DNA of 64,000 nucleotides. It comes from DAMCAP01 sp032059445. Lineage in GTDB: Bacteria; Bacillota; Clostridia; Oscillospirales; Ruminococcaceae. The first letter of the stretch is position 1; every line of letters begins with the position of its first letter. The stretch lies in contig DAMCAP010000001.1 in the NCBI GenBank assembly GCA_032059445.1, positions 62,001 to 126,000 of the forward strand. The letters are read 5' to 3'. Made by a program: the position numbers and the translations under genes. Below, in pieces: positions 41,942-50,574 of this stretch. The notes under the pieces are model-generated. The model ran no database searches, was not told where the DNA came from, and was given only the letters and a program-made list of their open reading frames with translations.

Positions 41942-42436
41942 TCACGAATATTCTCTTGTTACGATATGTTTGATCTCTTTTGGTAAATTGGTTAATATTT
42001 CAGGCAAAAAAGTTGGGTACACTCTATGACCCTGCAACTCCTCAATTGGAATCCACGTCATATACTCTTTGCCATAAAGACACTGGCTATTGCTGTTTAA
42101 TTTCGTATTGCCTTTTGATGTCATCAAAAAATAAAAGGAAACCTCGTGGCAAAACAGATCGGCAGTTAAGTTGTCTCCCATAAAGAAATTTTCGTGGATA
42201 ACCAGCAATCTATCAATCTGATAGCGTATACCTGTTTCTTCAAATACTTCTCTGATAACTGCATCTTCTGCCTTTTCACCAAGATGTACCCCTCCTCCAA
42301 CTGAATAAAAATACTCGGAAGTATCATTGCTCGCTACGAGGACATGACCATCTTCAATGATTATCGCACCTGCTCGATACCGAAACCATTTATTTTCTCT
42401 CGAAAATCCACAATCATCATTATAATCCAACTCCAT
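41942..42436 (-). CDS. Nudix hydrolase
   Basis: This 164-aa protein has the full Nudix box GVHLGEKAEDAVIREVFEETGI (GX5EX7REXXEEXGX), which binds the divalent metal and hydrolyses a nucleoside diphosphate linked to another moiety. Strand structure on both sides fits one domain. The substrate class is not clear from the flanking sequence. It lies 89 bases upstream of the nitrilase gene on the same strand. Confidence 0.92.
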   Translation of the reverse strand: MELDYNDDCGFSRENKWFRYRAGAIIIEDGHVLVASNDTSEYFYSVGGGVHLGEKAEDAVIREVFEETGIRYQIDRLLVIHENFFMGDNLTADLFCHEVSFYFLMTSKGNTKLNSNSQCLYGKEYMTWIPIEELQGHRVYPTFLPEILTNLPKEIKHIVTREYS

Positions 42437-42531
42437 ACCAACACCACCTAATCTAAAATATCTATGTCATAAGCACCTTACAAATATAACAAGCTTGTCC
42501 TATATCGCTATGTTGACTTCCAGAAATTTCT

Positions 42532-42765
42532 ATGATACTTTATTATCAAAGGAAAGAAAATTCAATATATCTGGGTGAATTGATAATCTATGGATGTTAT
42601 AGAGATTATTGGCGATATCTTCTGGAGGATATTATACCACACTTTGCGGATATGATGGACGGTTTTGATTTTATATTGACTAGGCGATATACAGGATGTA
42701 CCGATGACTCTCTAGAGCAGATAGAGGGAATGGGTAGACTCTTATACATTTTAGAAGTTAATTAA
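42532..42765 (+). CDS. Hypothetical protein (77 aa)
   Basis: An open frame with a plausible composition (aromatic-rich, IYGCYRDYWRYLLEDIIPHF). No ribosome-binding site precedes the ATG at 42532, and TTGACT just upstream could be a promoter overlapping it. I do not recognise the family. It may be a small real gene with a later start, or a fragment. The next gene follows 33 bases later, so the pair could be one transcript. Confidence 0.35.
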   Translation: MILYYQRKENSIYLGELIIYGCYRDYWRYLLEDIIPHFADMMDGFDFILTRRYTGCTDDSLEQIEGMGRLLYILEVN

Positions 42766-42798
42766 TGTCATGGTACTCATTTGTAGGAGGTGCGTGTT

Positions 42799-43266
42799 AT
42801 GCTAAAGTATAAAAAGAGCATTTTTCTCTTAGCGATCGCTATTATAGCGGCATTTTTAATATTCTGGTTATTTTTCGAACCTCTAGATAAAAAGCTTGTA
42901 ATTAATGGGGACACATATATTTATGATCGGGTACTTATTTCACAAGAAAAAAATGCCTATGAATTTAATTTCACCAAAATTGAGAAAAGTGAGCTACGAA
43001 GAAGACTCTTAAATATTATTGCTTCAGCGCATCCGAGAGAAAAAGGGCCCCTGCCTGTAGGTGCAAGACGAGTTGAAGTTTTAATTCTATCGCGGGATTC
43101 TGAATTATCCTTTACATTTTTCCCACAAGATTTTTTTGTGTTTATTAATTCAGCAAATGAAGAAGTAATTCAGTTTTACCTTCCCAGCGGAAGCTTTAAG
43201 GAACTCTTAGGCTTACTTTTAGAGTTACTCCCTTCACATGAAGTTATCACTGAAGGATATGACTAG
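42799..43266 (+). CDS. Membrane-anchored hypothetical protein
   Basis: This 155-aa protein has one N-terminal span (SIFLLAIAIIAAFLIFWLFF) and an external domain of about 125 residues with mixed strands (KKLVINGDTYIYDR, RRVEVLILSRDSELSFTFFP). TAGGAGG eight bases before 42799 fixes the start. No known domain is recognised. AT-rich codons match the surrounding accessory region. Confidence 0.6.
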   Translation: MLKYKKSIFLLAIAIIAAFLIFWLFFEPLDKKLVINGDTYIYDRVLISQEKNAYEFNFTKIEKSELRRRLLNIIASAHPREKGPLPVGARRVEVLILSRDSELSFTFFPQDFFVFINSANEEVIQFYLPSGSFKELLGLLLELLPSHEVITEGYD

Positions 43267-43321
43267 CTTTATTGTCGTAGTAAATGCTAGAAGCGTAAGA
43301 TTACAAGTTAAAAACAAAAAG

Positions 43322-43357
43322 AAAAAGCGGCTAAACCTAATGGTTTAACCGCTTTTT
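43322..43357 (-). terminator. Terminator of tRNA-Leu (TAG)
   Basis: AAAAAGCGGCTAAACC pairs with GGTTTAACCGCTTTTT, just beyond the 3' end of the minus-strand tRNA. Confidence 0.85.
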
Positions 43358-43360
43358 AGC

Positions 43361-43445
43361 TGGTGCGGATGAAGTGACTTGAACACTCACGAATCGCTTC
43401 ACTAGAGCCTAAATCTAGCGCGTCTGCCAATTCCGCCACATCCGC
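43361..43445 (-). tRNA. tRNA-Leu (anticodon TAG)
   Basis: 85 nt with encoded CCA. Acceptor GCGGATG/CATCCGC, anticodon stem-loop CTAGA-TTTAGGC-TCTAG, class II variable arm and T-loop TGTTCAAGTCA. Confidence 0.93.
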
Positions 43446-43604
43446 ATGTTGCTTATGTATTATAGCATCGTTTATCAAGGCTGTCAAGGCAAATTATTTG
43501 CTAAATCTCACTAGGATCCTCGTATATCACATAAACCATGCTCTTATGCCATAAATTACATATCTTTTCACCGCAACACCCTCCATACAGGTATTAAAAT
43601 CAAA

Positions 43605-43633
43605 TTGACACTGGGATTTGCTTATGTTACACT
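43605..43633 (+). promoter_or_regulatory. Sigma-A promoter of the ECF S-component gene
   Basis: TTGACA (43605-43610), 17-base spacer, TACACT (43628-43633). Confidence 0.75.
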
Positions 43634-43663
43634 GAAGAAAATTTTATGTTATTGGAGCGGTAT

Positions 43664-44278
43664 ATGAAAAATTCCGATACAAAGTACCTCACCCAGCTTG
43701 GGTTGCTGATCGGCATCATTACACTGCTGGCAGTCACCCCCCTTGGCTATATCCCTGTAGGGGTAATCCGTGCCACTACCATACACATCCCTGTAATCAT
43801 CGGGGGCATCCTGCTGGGGCCCAAAGCCGGTGCCATACTGGGCTTTTACTTCGGGCTCACCAGCCTTGTCAACAATACCCTTAACCCCACTGTCACCTCC
43901 TTTGTATTTACACCTTTTTATCAGGCAGGCGAAATCGGAGGCTCTCCACTAAGCTTACTCATCTGCTTTGTACCCCGTATCCTCATCGGTGTAACGGCTG
44001 CCTACCTCTTTAAAGCCCTTAGCAAAGTAGATCGCAGCAAGCTGTTTGCCCTAGGAGTCAGCGGGATTGCAGGATCACTGGTCAACACCCTGCTGGTAAT
44101 GGGAGGGATCTACCTGTTTTTTGGCAGGCAGTATGCCGCAGTGCGCAGCATCCCCTATGAGGGCCTACTTGGTGTAATCGGCACTGTGATTTCGGTCAAC
44201 GGTGTGGCAGAGGCTGCTGTGGCAGGCATCATCACCGTATTGGCAGCAAAGGCAATTATGACAGCCTCCGGCAAATAA
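43664..44278 (+). CDS. ECF transporter S-component (PanT/FolT-like topology)
   Basis: This 204-aa protein has six spans. The early IPVGVIRATTIHIPVIIGGILLGPKAGAILGFYFGLTSL contains the Ala-x-x-x-Ala-type contacts and Gly-rich helix typical of S-components that bind vitamins such as pantothenate or niacin. GGAG lies nine bases before ATG 43664; an upstream in-frame ATG lacks this. The shared ATPase/EcfT module is elsewhere. It is followed 43 bases later by a TtcA-like gene with no obvious functional tie. Confidence 0.85.
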   Translation: MKNSDTKYLTQLGLLIGIITLLAVTPLGYIPVGVIRATTIHIPVIIGGILLGPKAGAILGFYFGLTSLVNNTLNPTVTSFVFTPFYQAGEIGGSPLSLLICFVPRILIGVTAAYLFKALSKVDRSKLFALGVSGIAGSLVNTLLVMGGIYLFFGRQYAAVRSIPYEGLLGVIGTVISVNGVAEAAVAGIITVLAAKAIMTASGK

Positions 44279-44321
44279 GAAAATCTAAGCAGCCCTAAAG
44301 GCAGAATGGAACAAATATACT

Positions 44322-45032
44322 ATGCAAAAACTCATGGGATACATGCGCAAAGCAATCACCGACTACCAAATGATCTCCCCGGGCGACCGCATCTCTGTAG
44401 GAGTAAGCGGTGGCAAAGACTCCATGGCACTGCTGCTGACCCTAGCAAGACTACGTAAATACATCGACATCCCTTTTGAAATCGTAGGCATCACCCTCGA
44501 CCCTCAGTTTAAAGGCGTGCAGACAGATTACTCCAAGATCGAGGAGCTCTGCAAAGAGCAAGGCATCGAGTACCACATCAAGCGCACCGAGATCGGCACA
44601 ATTATCTTTGACGAGAGACAGGAGAGCAACCCCTGCTCCCTCTGCGCCCGTATGCGCCGTGGCAGCCTCCACGATATGACCAAGGAGCTTGGTTGCAACA
44701 AAATCGCCCTCGGCCACCACTACGACGATGCCGTGGAGACCTTCGTAATGAATCTCTTTAACGAAGGGCGGATCGGTTGCTTCTCGCCTGTGTCCTACCT
44801 CTCCCGCAAGGATCTTACCATGATCCGCCCAATGGTCTACGCCCCCGAAACCATCATCGAGAGCCTTGTGACACGACATCAGATCCCCATCGTCAAGTCA
44901 GTCTGCCCTGTTGACGGTGCAACCCGCCGCCAGTGGACGAAGGAGTTCCTGCGAAACATGGAGCAAAACGACAAGGGCTTCAAGGAGCGCTTGTATGGCG
45001 CTATGAAGCGTGGTCATGTCAGCGGCTGGTAA
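44322..45032 (+). CDS. TtcA-family tRNA 2-thiocytidine synthase-like protein
   Basis: This 236-aa PP-loop ATPase has SGGKDSMALLL (residues about 29-39) and a Cys pair in NPCSLCARMRRG plus a later Cys (VKSVCPVDG), which hold an iron-sulfur cluster in TtcA relatives. The motif GHHYDDAVETFVMNLF follows the usual spacing. TtcA thiolates C32 of some tRNAs; short clostridial relatives of this size are widespread and may modify other positions. It is cytosolic. It lacks the C-terminal tRNA-binding domain of TilS. Confidence 0.88.
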   Translation: MQKLMGYMRKAITDYQMISPGDRISVGVSGGKDSMALLLTLARLRKYIDIPFEIVGITLDPQFKGVQTDYSKIEELCKEQGIEYHIKRTEIGTIIFDERQESNPCSLCARMRRGSLHDMTKELGCNKIALGHHYDDAVETFVMNLFNEGRIGCFSPVSYLSRKDLTMIRPMVYAPETIIESLVTRHQIPIVKSVCPVDGATRRQWTKEFLRNMEQNDKGFKERLYGAMKRGHVSGW

Positions 45033-45130
45033 CTTTATACCATACTTACAGCAGCGCTTTGCTGCTGTTCTTTTGAGGTATTGTTTCGTATATATACAAT
45101 TATAATAAAATATAGTAAATACTCTTTAAC

Positions 45131-45326
45131 CCGCAGGTATATACAATGCGTCGCCGGCTCTCTATAAAAGGCAAGCCCTTTGGACGGTTGCCACAAGCTG
45201 GCTCGCCTGCTCAATGCAATCTGCCAAGGCTTTGCCCGCAGGGGCTCCAAGGAGGCATCCCCCTTGGAGCGCTTTTCCCTATTTTTGTCGCATAACAAAG
45301 AAAGGGTGCCTGAGCGGAATGAGCAT
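45131..45326 (+). repeat. Dispersed two-hairpin repeat, copy B (long form)
   Basis: The 5' part is GGCAAGCCCTTTGGACGGTTG...CAATCTGCCAAGGCTTTGCCC. The 3' part is GGGGCTCCAAGGAGGCATC...CCTTGGAG, CGCTTTTCCC, a second stem, then GGTGCCTGAGCGGAATGAGC. It aligns with copies at 10788 (3' part only) and 48001. It lies in the 370-base gap between the TtcA-like and creatininase genes; the gap holds no gene. Confidence 0.75.
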
Positions 45327-45403
45327 ACTAAAAAAAATAATTCAATTGCAGCCCCATAGTCAACTCCATATCTATTAAGCGTTAATTATAAGGAGGGTTA
45401 TTT

Positions 45404-46162
45404 ATGTACTTAGCCAAGGTGAGCTTTAAGCAAGCAGAAGAATACTTCAAGCACAGCCAGATCGCCCTGATCCCTATCGGCGCTACCGAAAACCACGGCA
45501 CCCATCTGGCACTGGGCACCGACCACATGGTACCAAGTAGATTGGCAGAGATGATCGAGGAGCGTACTGGTATTTTGGTGACGCCACCTGTACCCTACGG
45601 CGTAAGCGACCACCACAACGGCTTTTGCGGCACCATCTCCATCGGCTACGAGGGGCTTTATATCACAGTAAACGCCATCGTAGAGAGCCTATACCGTGCA
45701 GGTATCCGCCGCTTTGTCTTCCTCAACGGGCATGGGGGCAACAACCCTGTGCTATCAAGGATCGCACTAGAAGTCAGCCAAAAGGGCTACGGTGCTGCTG
45801 CCTGCATCAACTGGTGGAGCCTTGCCGGGCAGCTAAACCCAGAATGGAAGGGTGGCCACGGCGGCGGTCAAGAAACAGCCGCTATGCTTGCCATCGACCC
45901 TAGCACCGTCGATATGAGCCTGATTGAAGACTTTACCCACGGCAATCTTAATGCTGCCCTACCTCATGTAACCATCGGCTCGGTGGAATTTGAGGGCGCA
46001 ATCATCGACATGGTACGTGATGTCAAGGCGGTTACCCCCGCAGGCTGGTTTGGCCCTGATCATCCCTCTACCGCCACTGAGGAATGGGGCAGAGAGATGC
46101 TCCAAAGGGTCGCAGACTACTGCGTTAAGTTTATCGAGGCATTTCGTGAGGATCAGGTGTAA
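45404..46162 (+). CDS. Creatininase-family amidohydrolase
   Basis: This 252-aa protein has the fold's metal sites: PIGATENHGTHLALGTDHMV (Glu, His, Asp) and FLNGHGGNNPVL, with GGHGGGQETA completing the site. Homologs include creatinine amidohydrolase and mycofactocin MftE-type peptidases; exact activity here is unknown. AAGGAGGG precedes the start. It is the first gene of a three-gene plus-strand group with an M55 peptidase and an AroM protein, which suggests a role in breaking down cyclic or D-configured amino acid derivatives (inference). Confidence 0.88.
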   Translation: MYLAKVSFKQAEEYFKHSQIALIPIGATENHGTHLALGTDHMVPSRLAEMIEERTGILVTPPVPYGVSDHHNGFCGTISIGYEGLYITVNAIVESLYRAGIRRFVFLNGHGGNNPVLSRIALEVSQKGYGAAACINWWSLAGQLNPEWKGGHGGGQETAAMLAIDPSTVDMSLIEDFTHGNLNAALPHVTIGSVEFEGAIIDMVRDVKAVTPAGWFGPDHPSTATEEWGREMLQRVADYCVKFIEAFREDQV

Positions 46163-46334
46163 ACTCCCACCATACCATCACCAGCACAACTTACATCGTG
46201 CATGAAGCATGTGTTTGTCAGCACACCACCACACAGATAAGGCTATGGTGTATTGCTTTAGACTGCATTCTTTGTTACTCATAGTATAAACACAAAATAT
46301 ATTACAGAATTTGCCGCGAGGCAAGGAGGAAATT

Positions 46335-47168
46335 ATGGCACAGATCAAAAAAGTATACATATCGGTTGATTTTGAGGGGATGGAAGGGGTTGTCACTTCC
46401 ATGAGCTGTAGCAGAGGGCAGATGGATTATCAAGCCGCCCGCAAGCGCCTGACCCTCGATGTAAATGCAGCAGTGCAGGCTTGTATTGATTTTGGCGCAG
46501 AGGAGGTTGTGATCTGCGATGGTCACGCCGATATGGAAAACCTGCTAGTCGACGAGCTCCACGAGGAAGCCAAGCTGATCAGTGGTGCTATGCGCAACAG
46601 CCTACAAATGGAAGGCATCGAGCAGGGCTTTGATGCTTGCATTATGTTTGGTCATGCAGGTGCTGGCTTAAATATCGACGGCGTCATCAACCACTGCTAC
46701 AACGGTGGTAAGATCTACAATATGCGCCTAAATGGCATCACCATGAATACCGAGATCGTCCAAAACTCGGTGGTGGCTGGCTGCTATGGCACCCCCACCA
46801 TTGCTGTAATCGGCGACGATGCCCTTGCCCGCGAGGTAAAAGAATTTATCCCCAACGTAGAGGCTGTGGTAGTCAAGAAGGGCGTTTCGCGATTTAGCGC
46901 TATGTCGATCTCCCCTGCTAAGGCTCGTAAGCTGATCTATGAGGGGGTCACCCGCGCTCTGCACAATACCCCCAATGTAAAGCCTCTGGTACTCAGCCAG
47001 CCTATTACCATGGAGATCGATTACAAAGAAACCAACATGGCCGATACCGCTTCGCTGGTACCGGGTGTGCTTCGCCTCTCCCCAAGGACTGTATCCTTCA
47101 CCGCCGATCACGAGACTCTCTTTAAAGTCCATGAGCTGCTGGTCTTTAGACTAGTCGATAAGTATTAA
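46335..47168 (+). CDS. M55-family D-aminopeptidase (DppA-like)
   Basis: This 277-aa zinc peptidase starts YISVDFEGMEGVV, with the Asp-x-Glu metal ligands. Further ligands are in VICDGHADMENLL and CIMFGHAGAG. B. subtilis DppA of this family is a self-compartmentalised decameric enzyme that removes N-terminal D-amino acids from peptides. AAGGAGG seven bases before 46335 gives the start. It lies between creatininase-like and AroM genes. D-Ala peptides from cell-wall turnover are a likely substrate (inference). Confidence 0.92.
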   Translation: MAQIKKVYISVDFEGMEGVVTSMSCSRGQMDYQAARKRLTLDVNAAVQACIDFGAEEVVICDGHADMENLLVDELHEEAKLISGAMRNSLQMEGIEQGFDACIMFGHAGAGLNIDGVINHCYNGGKIYNMRLNGITMNTEIVQNSVVAGCYGTPTIAVIGDDALAREVKEFIPNVEAVVVKKGVSRFSAMSISPAKARKLIYEGVTRALHNTPNVKPLVLSQPITMEIDYKETNMADTASLVPGVLRLSPRTVSFTADHETLFKVHELLVFRLVDKY

Positions 47169-47201
47169 GCTACATACCACCACCCAAAGGAGGAGCGCTT
47201 C

Positions 47202-47879
47202 ATGATCACTCATAAAGTCGGCATCGTCACCATCGGCCAATCCCCCAGAATCGACATCACCGCCGACCTTGCCCCCTATCTGCTGCCCAATATCCAGCTG
47301 GTAGAGGCCGGTGCTATGGATCCCTTTACCCTCGAAGAAATCGAAGCCCGCTTTTACCCGGAGGAGGGTGATACGGTGCTGGTTTCACGCATGAGAGACG
47401 GCAGGCAGGCCAAGATGGGAGAAAGCAAAATCATGCCCTACGTCCAGGAGGCTATCCACAAGCTCGCCGACGAGGGAGTATCTGCCGTGGTGCTGATGTG
47501 CACAGGCAAGTTCCCCGAGTTTCGCTGTACTGTACCCTTTATTACCCCCTATAATCTGATCCACGGTGTGGTCGGCTCCACCTACCCCGGGGCTAAGATC
47601 GGGGTAATTGCCCCCGACCCTGATCAGATTGGTCAGGCAGCCCGCTGGTGGGAGGAAGATGGCTACTCTGCCAAGGCAGTGAGCCTTTCTCCGTATATCG
47701 GCAGCGATATCGCCTCGGTGGCAGCAGAGCTTAAGGACTTTGAGCCTGACATCGTAATCCTCGACTGCCTCGGCTACACCACCCAGATGAAAAACCAGGT
47801 TATCTCGGTGCTGCCTACAGCCACCATCCTGCCACGCACCCTGATTGCACGGCTACTAAACGAGCTTTTTGGGGTGTAG
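47202..47879 (+). CDS. AroM-family protein
   Basis: This 225-aa protein begins VGIVTIGQSPRIDITADLAPYL, the AroM signature. It continues with VVLMCTGKFPEF (a Cys in the position equivalent to a racemase-fold nucleophile) and later VILDCLGYTTQMKN (a second Cys). The family resembles Asp/Glu/hydantoin racemase folds and is often found beside M55 peptidases, as here, 33 bases after one. Despite the name it is not part of the shikimate pathway core. A racemase-like role in D-amino acid or hydantoin use is possible. Confidence 0.9.
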   Translation: MITHKVGIVTIGQSPRIDITADLAPYLLPNIQLVEAGAMDPFTLEEIEARFYPEEGDTVLVSRMRDGRQAKMGESKIMPYVQEAIHKLADEGVSAVVLMCTGKFPEFRCTVPFITPYNLIHGVVGSTYPGAKIGVIAPDPDQIGQAARWWEEDGYSAKAVSLSPYIGSDIASVAAELKDFEPDIVILDCLGYTTQMKNQVISVLPTATILPRTLIARLLNELFGV

Positions 47880-48000
47880 TGGGCATAATATGCTGTCCAT
47901 AAATTTTTTTCTTTTATACGTCACAGCAACGATCACCATTCCTTATATTTAAGACCTCCAGTAATATCTCCATTAGCACCATGCCGAAGGCATAATAATG

Positions 48001-48178
48001 CACCGCAGGTACTTAATAAGGGCAAGCCCTTGGAACGGTTGTCACAAGCAGGCGAAGCTCTGCGCAGTGCAATCCGCCAAGGCTTTGCCCGTGGGGTTTA
48101 AGAGCAAAGCCCTTAGACGTTTTTTCCCCCCTTTTTGACGTCCCTCAAAAAGGGGGTGCCTGCACGGCATGAGTGCTA
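48001..48178 (+). repeat. Dispersed two-hairpin repeat, copy C (long form)
   Basis: GGGCAAGCCCTTGGAACGGTTG...CAATCCGCCAAGGCTTTGCCC, then GGGGTTTAAGAGC...GCCCTTAGACG, then CCCCCTTTTTGACG...CTCAAAAAGGGGG, then TGCCTGCACGGCATGAGTGC. It is the same element as copies A and B in the same orientation. It fills the middle of a 576-base gap without a gene. Confidence 0.75.
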
Positions 48179-48242
48179 CAAACACAAGTCTTTGATTAAG
48201 TAAATCACCAGATACCTATTATTCAATTATATCTCCAATACA

Positions 48243-48274
48243 GAGGGCATCGCCATAACTATGGCGATGCCCTC
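48243..48274. terminator. Perfect hairpin, possible terminator
   Basis: GAGGGCATCGCCAT (48243-48256) and ATGGCGATGCCCTC (48261-48274) form 14 perfect pairs around AACT. No U-run follows, so termination is uncertain. It may close the creatininase/M55/AroM transcript. Confidence 0.55.
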
Positions 48275-48388
48275 ATCCTTTGGCAATAGAGTTTCTCTTG
48301 TATCGTGATCCTTTATCGCTTATTTTGCCTATACTAATAAAAACACCCCAAAACCCCAGAAAAAACCTTCATAATTTACACCCTTGAA

Positions 48389-48417
48389 TTGACACAAAAG
48401 AAATGGGATAATATAAT
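48389..48417 (+). promoter_or_regulatory. Consensus sigma-A promoter of the flippase gene
   Basis: TTGACA (48389-48394), 17-base spacer, TATAAT (48412-48417). Both hexamers are perfect. The gene starts 39 bases later. Confidence 0.92.
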
Positions 48418-48455
48418 CTATATGTTAACAATTACTCGTATGGCAGGGAGGCTAA

Positions 48456-49871
48456 ATGAATAAGTATGATAAACTGGCAAGAAACACACTGATCTTTGCC
48501 ATAGGCTCCTTTAGCTCTAAGGCCATGGTGTTTCTGCTGATGCCCCTCTACACGCGGCTGCTGTCGCCTGCCGACTTTGGCACCTCGGAGCTGATCGTCA
48601 GCACCTCCAACCTGATCATGCCCTTTATGATGCTCTCGATCAATGAAGCAGTGATCCGTTATGGCATGGATCGTGCCTATCGGCGGCGAGAGGTCTTTAG
48701 CGTAGGGATCAGCACGGTGCTCATCGGGTTTCTGGTGTTTTGCCTCTTCGCTCCAGTGTTTTATCTATTTGATGCGATTAAGAGCTACACCTTGCTGGTC
48801 TACCTCTATGTGCTGATGGGTGCTTTGCGGGCGGTCTGCTCCCAATTTGTGCGCAGCATCGGCCAGATCAAAATCTACACCTTTGATGGGATCTTTGCTA
48901 CCTTTACCACCATCGCTTTAAATGTGCTGTTTCTGGTGGTCTTTAAAATGGGGGTCGAAGGCTTCGTGCTCTCTGTGGTGGTATCCAATATTATTTCGGT
49001 GCTACTGCTCTTCTGGCTAGCCGAGCTGCCTCGATACCTCTCCCTTGGTGAGATCAACAAAGTCTTGCAAAAAGAAATGCTCCGCTACAGCATCCCCTTG
49101 ATACCCTCCACTATGTTTTGGTGGATCACCAACGTATCAGACCGATATCTGGTTACCTACTATGCGGGCGCAGGTGCCAACGGCATCTACTCTATGGGCT
49201 ACAAGATCCCCACCCTGATGACCATCGTTTCGGGTATCTTTTATCAGTCCTGGCAGATCTCAGCCATTGAGGAATACAGCTCCCCCGAAAAAGCCCTCGA
49301 CTTCTACAGCGAAGTCCTCAGTCACTACACCTCACTACTCTTTTGCGCAGCCTCGGGGCTAATTTTGCTCTGTATCCCCATTACCTACCTGCTGGTTAGT
49401 AGCGCCTTTGTGGAGTCTTGGCGGTATGTGCCCTTTTTGGTGATCGCTGAGGTGTTTTCCACTCTTGTTACCTTCCTCGGCACCTTCTATATGGTGGTCA
49501 AGCGCAGCAACACCGTACTGTTGGCCATCGGGGTAGGAGGAATCTCCAACATCCTCATGAATATCTACCTCATACCGATCTACGGTGGCATGGGTGCAGC
49601 CATGGCTACCATGATCAGCTATGTACTGGCTTTTGCTGTGAGGCTGGTAGATGTCCGCCGCTTTGTACCGATCCGCATCAACCTGCTGAAAGTCTCGATC
49701 TGTTTTGCCGTATTGATCATGCAGACAATCATGCTCTTTAAAGAACTACCCTTGTGGTGGCTCATTCAGGCTGGCTTTGTGGCTGTGATGGCGCTGATCA
49801 ATATCAAATCCGTGCTAAGCATCCTGCGTATGTTTTTAAGCAAGCTGACTGCCCGACGGGCCCCTCAATAA
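48456..49871 (+). CDS. Polysaccharide flippase (MOP/Wzx-like)
   Basis: This 471-aa protein has 12-14 predicted spans. It begins LARNTLIFAIGSFSSKAMVFLLMPLYTRLLSPADFG, the opening of the polysaccharide biosynthesis/MATE-like flippase family that moves lipid-linked sugars across the membrane. The mid-protein IPLIPSTMFWWITNVSDRYLVTYYAG is another family mark. A perfect promoter stands before it. No glycosyltransferases are nearby, so its lipid-linked substrate (capsule, teichoic acid or lipid II) is unknown. Confidence 0.88.
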   Translation: MNKYDKLARNTLIFAIGSFSSKAMVFLLMPLYTRLLSPADFGTSELIVSTSNLIMPFMMLSINEAVIRYGMDRAYRRREVFSVGISTVLIGFLVFCLFAPVFYLFDAIKSYTLLVYLYVLMGALRAVCSQFVRSIGQIKIYTFDGIFATFTTIALNVLFLVVFKMGVEGFVLSVVVSNIISVLLLFWLAELPRYLSLGEINKVLQKEMLRYSIPLIPSTMFWWITNVSDRYLVTYYAGAGANGIYSMGYKIPTLMTIVSGIFYQSWQISAIEEYSSPEKALDFYSEVLSHYTSLLFCAASGLILLCIPITYLLVSSAFVESWRYVPFLVIAEVFSTLVTFLGTFYMVVKRSNTVLLAIGVGGISNILMNIYLIPIYGGMGAAMATMISYVLAFAVRLVDVRRFVPIRINLLKVSICFAVLIMQTIMLFKELPLWWLIQAGFVAVMALINIKSVLSILRMFLSKLTARRAPQ

Positions 49872-49895
49872 AATGAAAAAGTACAGGAGAATACA

Positions 49896-50351
49896 ATGCC
49901 GTTAGATTACCTAAAGCTGTTTGTAATTTCGATGCTCCCCATCATTGAGCTGCGCGGAGCGATCCCCTACGGTGTGCTGACGATGAACATCCCTTTTTGG
50001 CAGGTCTACTGGACTGCGGTAGCAGGCAACATCCTGCCTGTGCCTTTTTTGATCCTCTTTGCGGGCAAAGTGCTGCACTTCTGCGCGAAGCTGCCTAAGG
50101 TAGGGTTTATCTTTCAGAAGATCATCGATATTGGCCACCGCAAGATCAAAACCATCAACACCACCATCTGGATGGGGCTCTTTATCTTTGTTGCAATCCC
50201 TCTGCCCGGCACCGGCGCATGGACAGGCTGCCTGATCGCCACCCTGCTGGGTATGCGGGTACGGCAGGCGTTTTTCCCCATTGCACTGGGCGTAATGGCA
50301 AGCGGTATCATCATGGGGATCATGTCTTACGGCATCAGCGGTATTTTTTAA
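49896..50351 (+). CDS. Small multidrug export-type protein (COG2426)
   Basis: This 151-aa membrane protein has four spans. ISMLPIIELRGAIPYGVL and the later IPLPGTGAWTGCLIATLLGM are the two Pro/Gly-containing re-entrant-like motifs of the COG2426 / Sm_multidrug_ex family, related in design to DedA proteins. Despite the family name, drug export is not well shown; lipid or ion transport is possible. It follows the flippase by 24 bases and is probably co-transcribed with it, and a strong terminator closes the pair. Confidence 0.85.
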   Translation: MPLDYLKLFVISMLPIIELRGAIPYGVLTMNIPFWQVYWTAVAGNILPVPFLILFAGKVLHFCAKLPKVGFIFQKIIDIGHRKIKTINTTIWMGLFIFVAIPLPGTGAWTGCLIATLLGMRVRQAFFPIALGVMASGIIMGIMSYGISGIF

Positions 50352-50371
50352 AGGCGATATTGCTTACAACC

Positions 50372-50409
50372 AAAAGCAGACAAGGAGTCTTTCCTTGTCT
50401 GCTTTTTTT
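50372..50409 (+). terminator. Intrinsic terminator
   Basis: AGCAGACAAGGA pairs with TCCTTGTCTGCT followed by TTTTTTT. Confidence 0.95.
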
Positions 50410-50574
50410 CAACTTTATCTTAAAAAATAATTTCCTCAGAAAAAGCTCCGTGTATTTTAAGGCGCTCACTGGCGGTTTTGGGTAGATTATGCGGGAATAG
50501 CCAAAAATTTGCGATGAAAAAATATGGAAATATTGACATAAATTTGGTATAATCTACCTAAAGGAGGTGGATCA

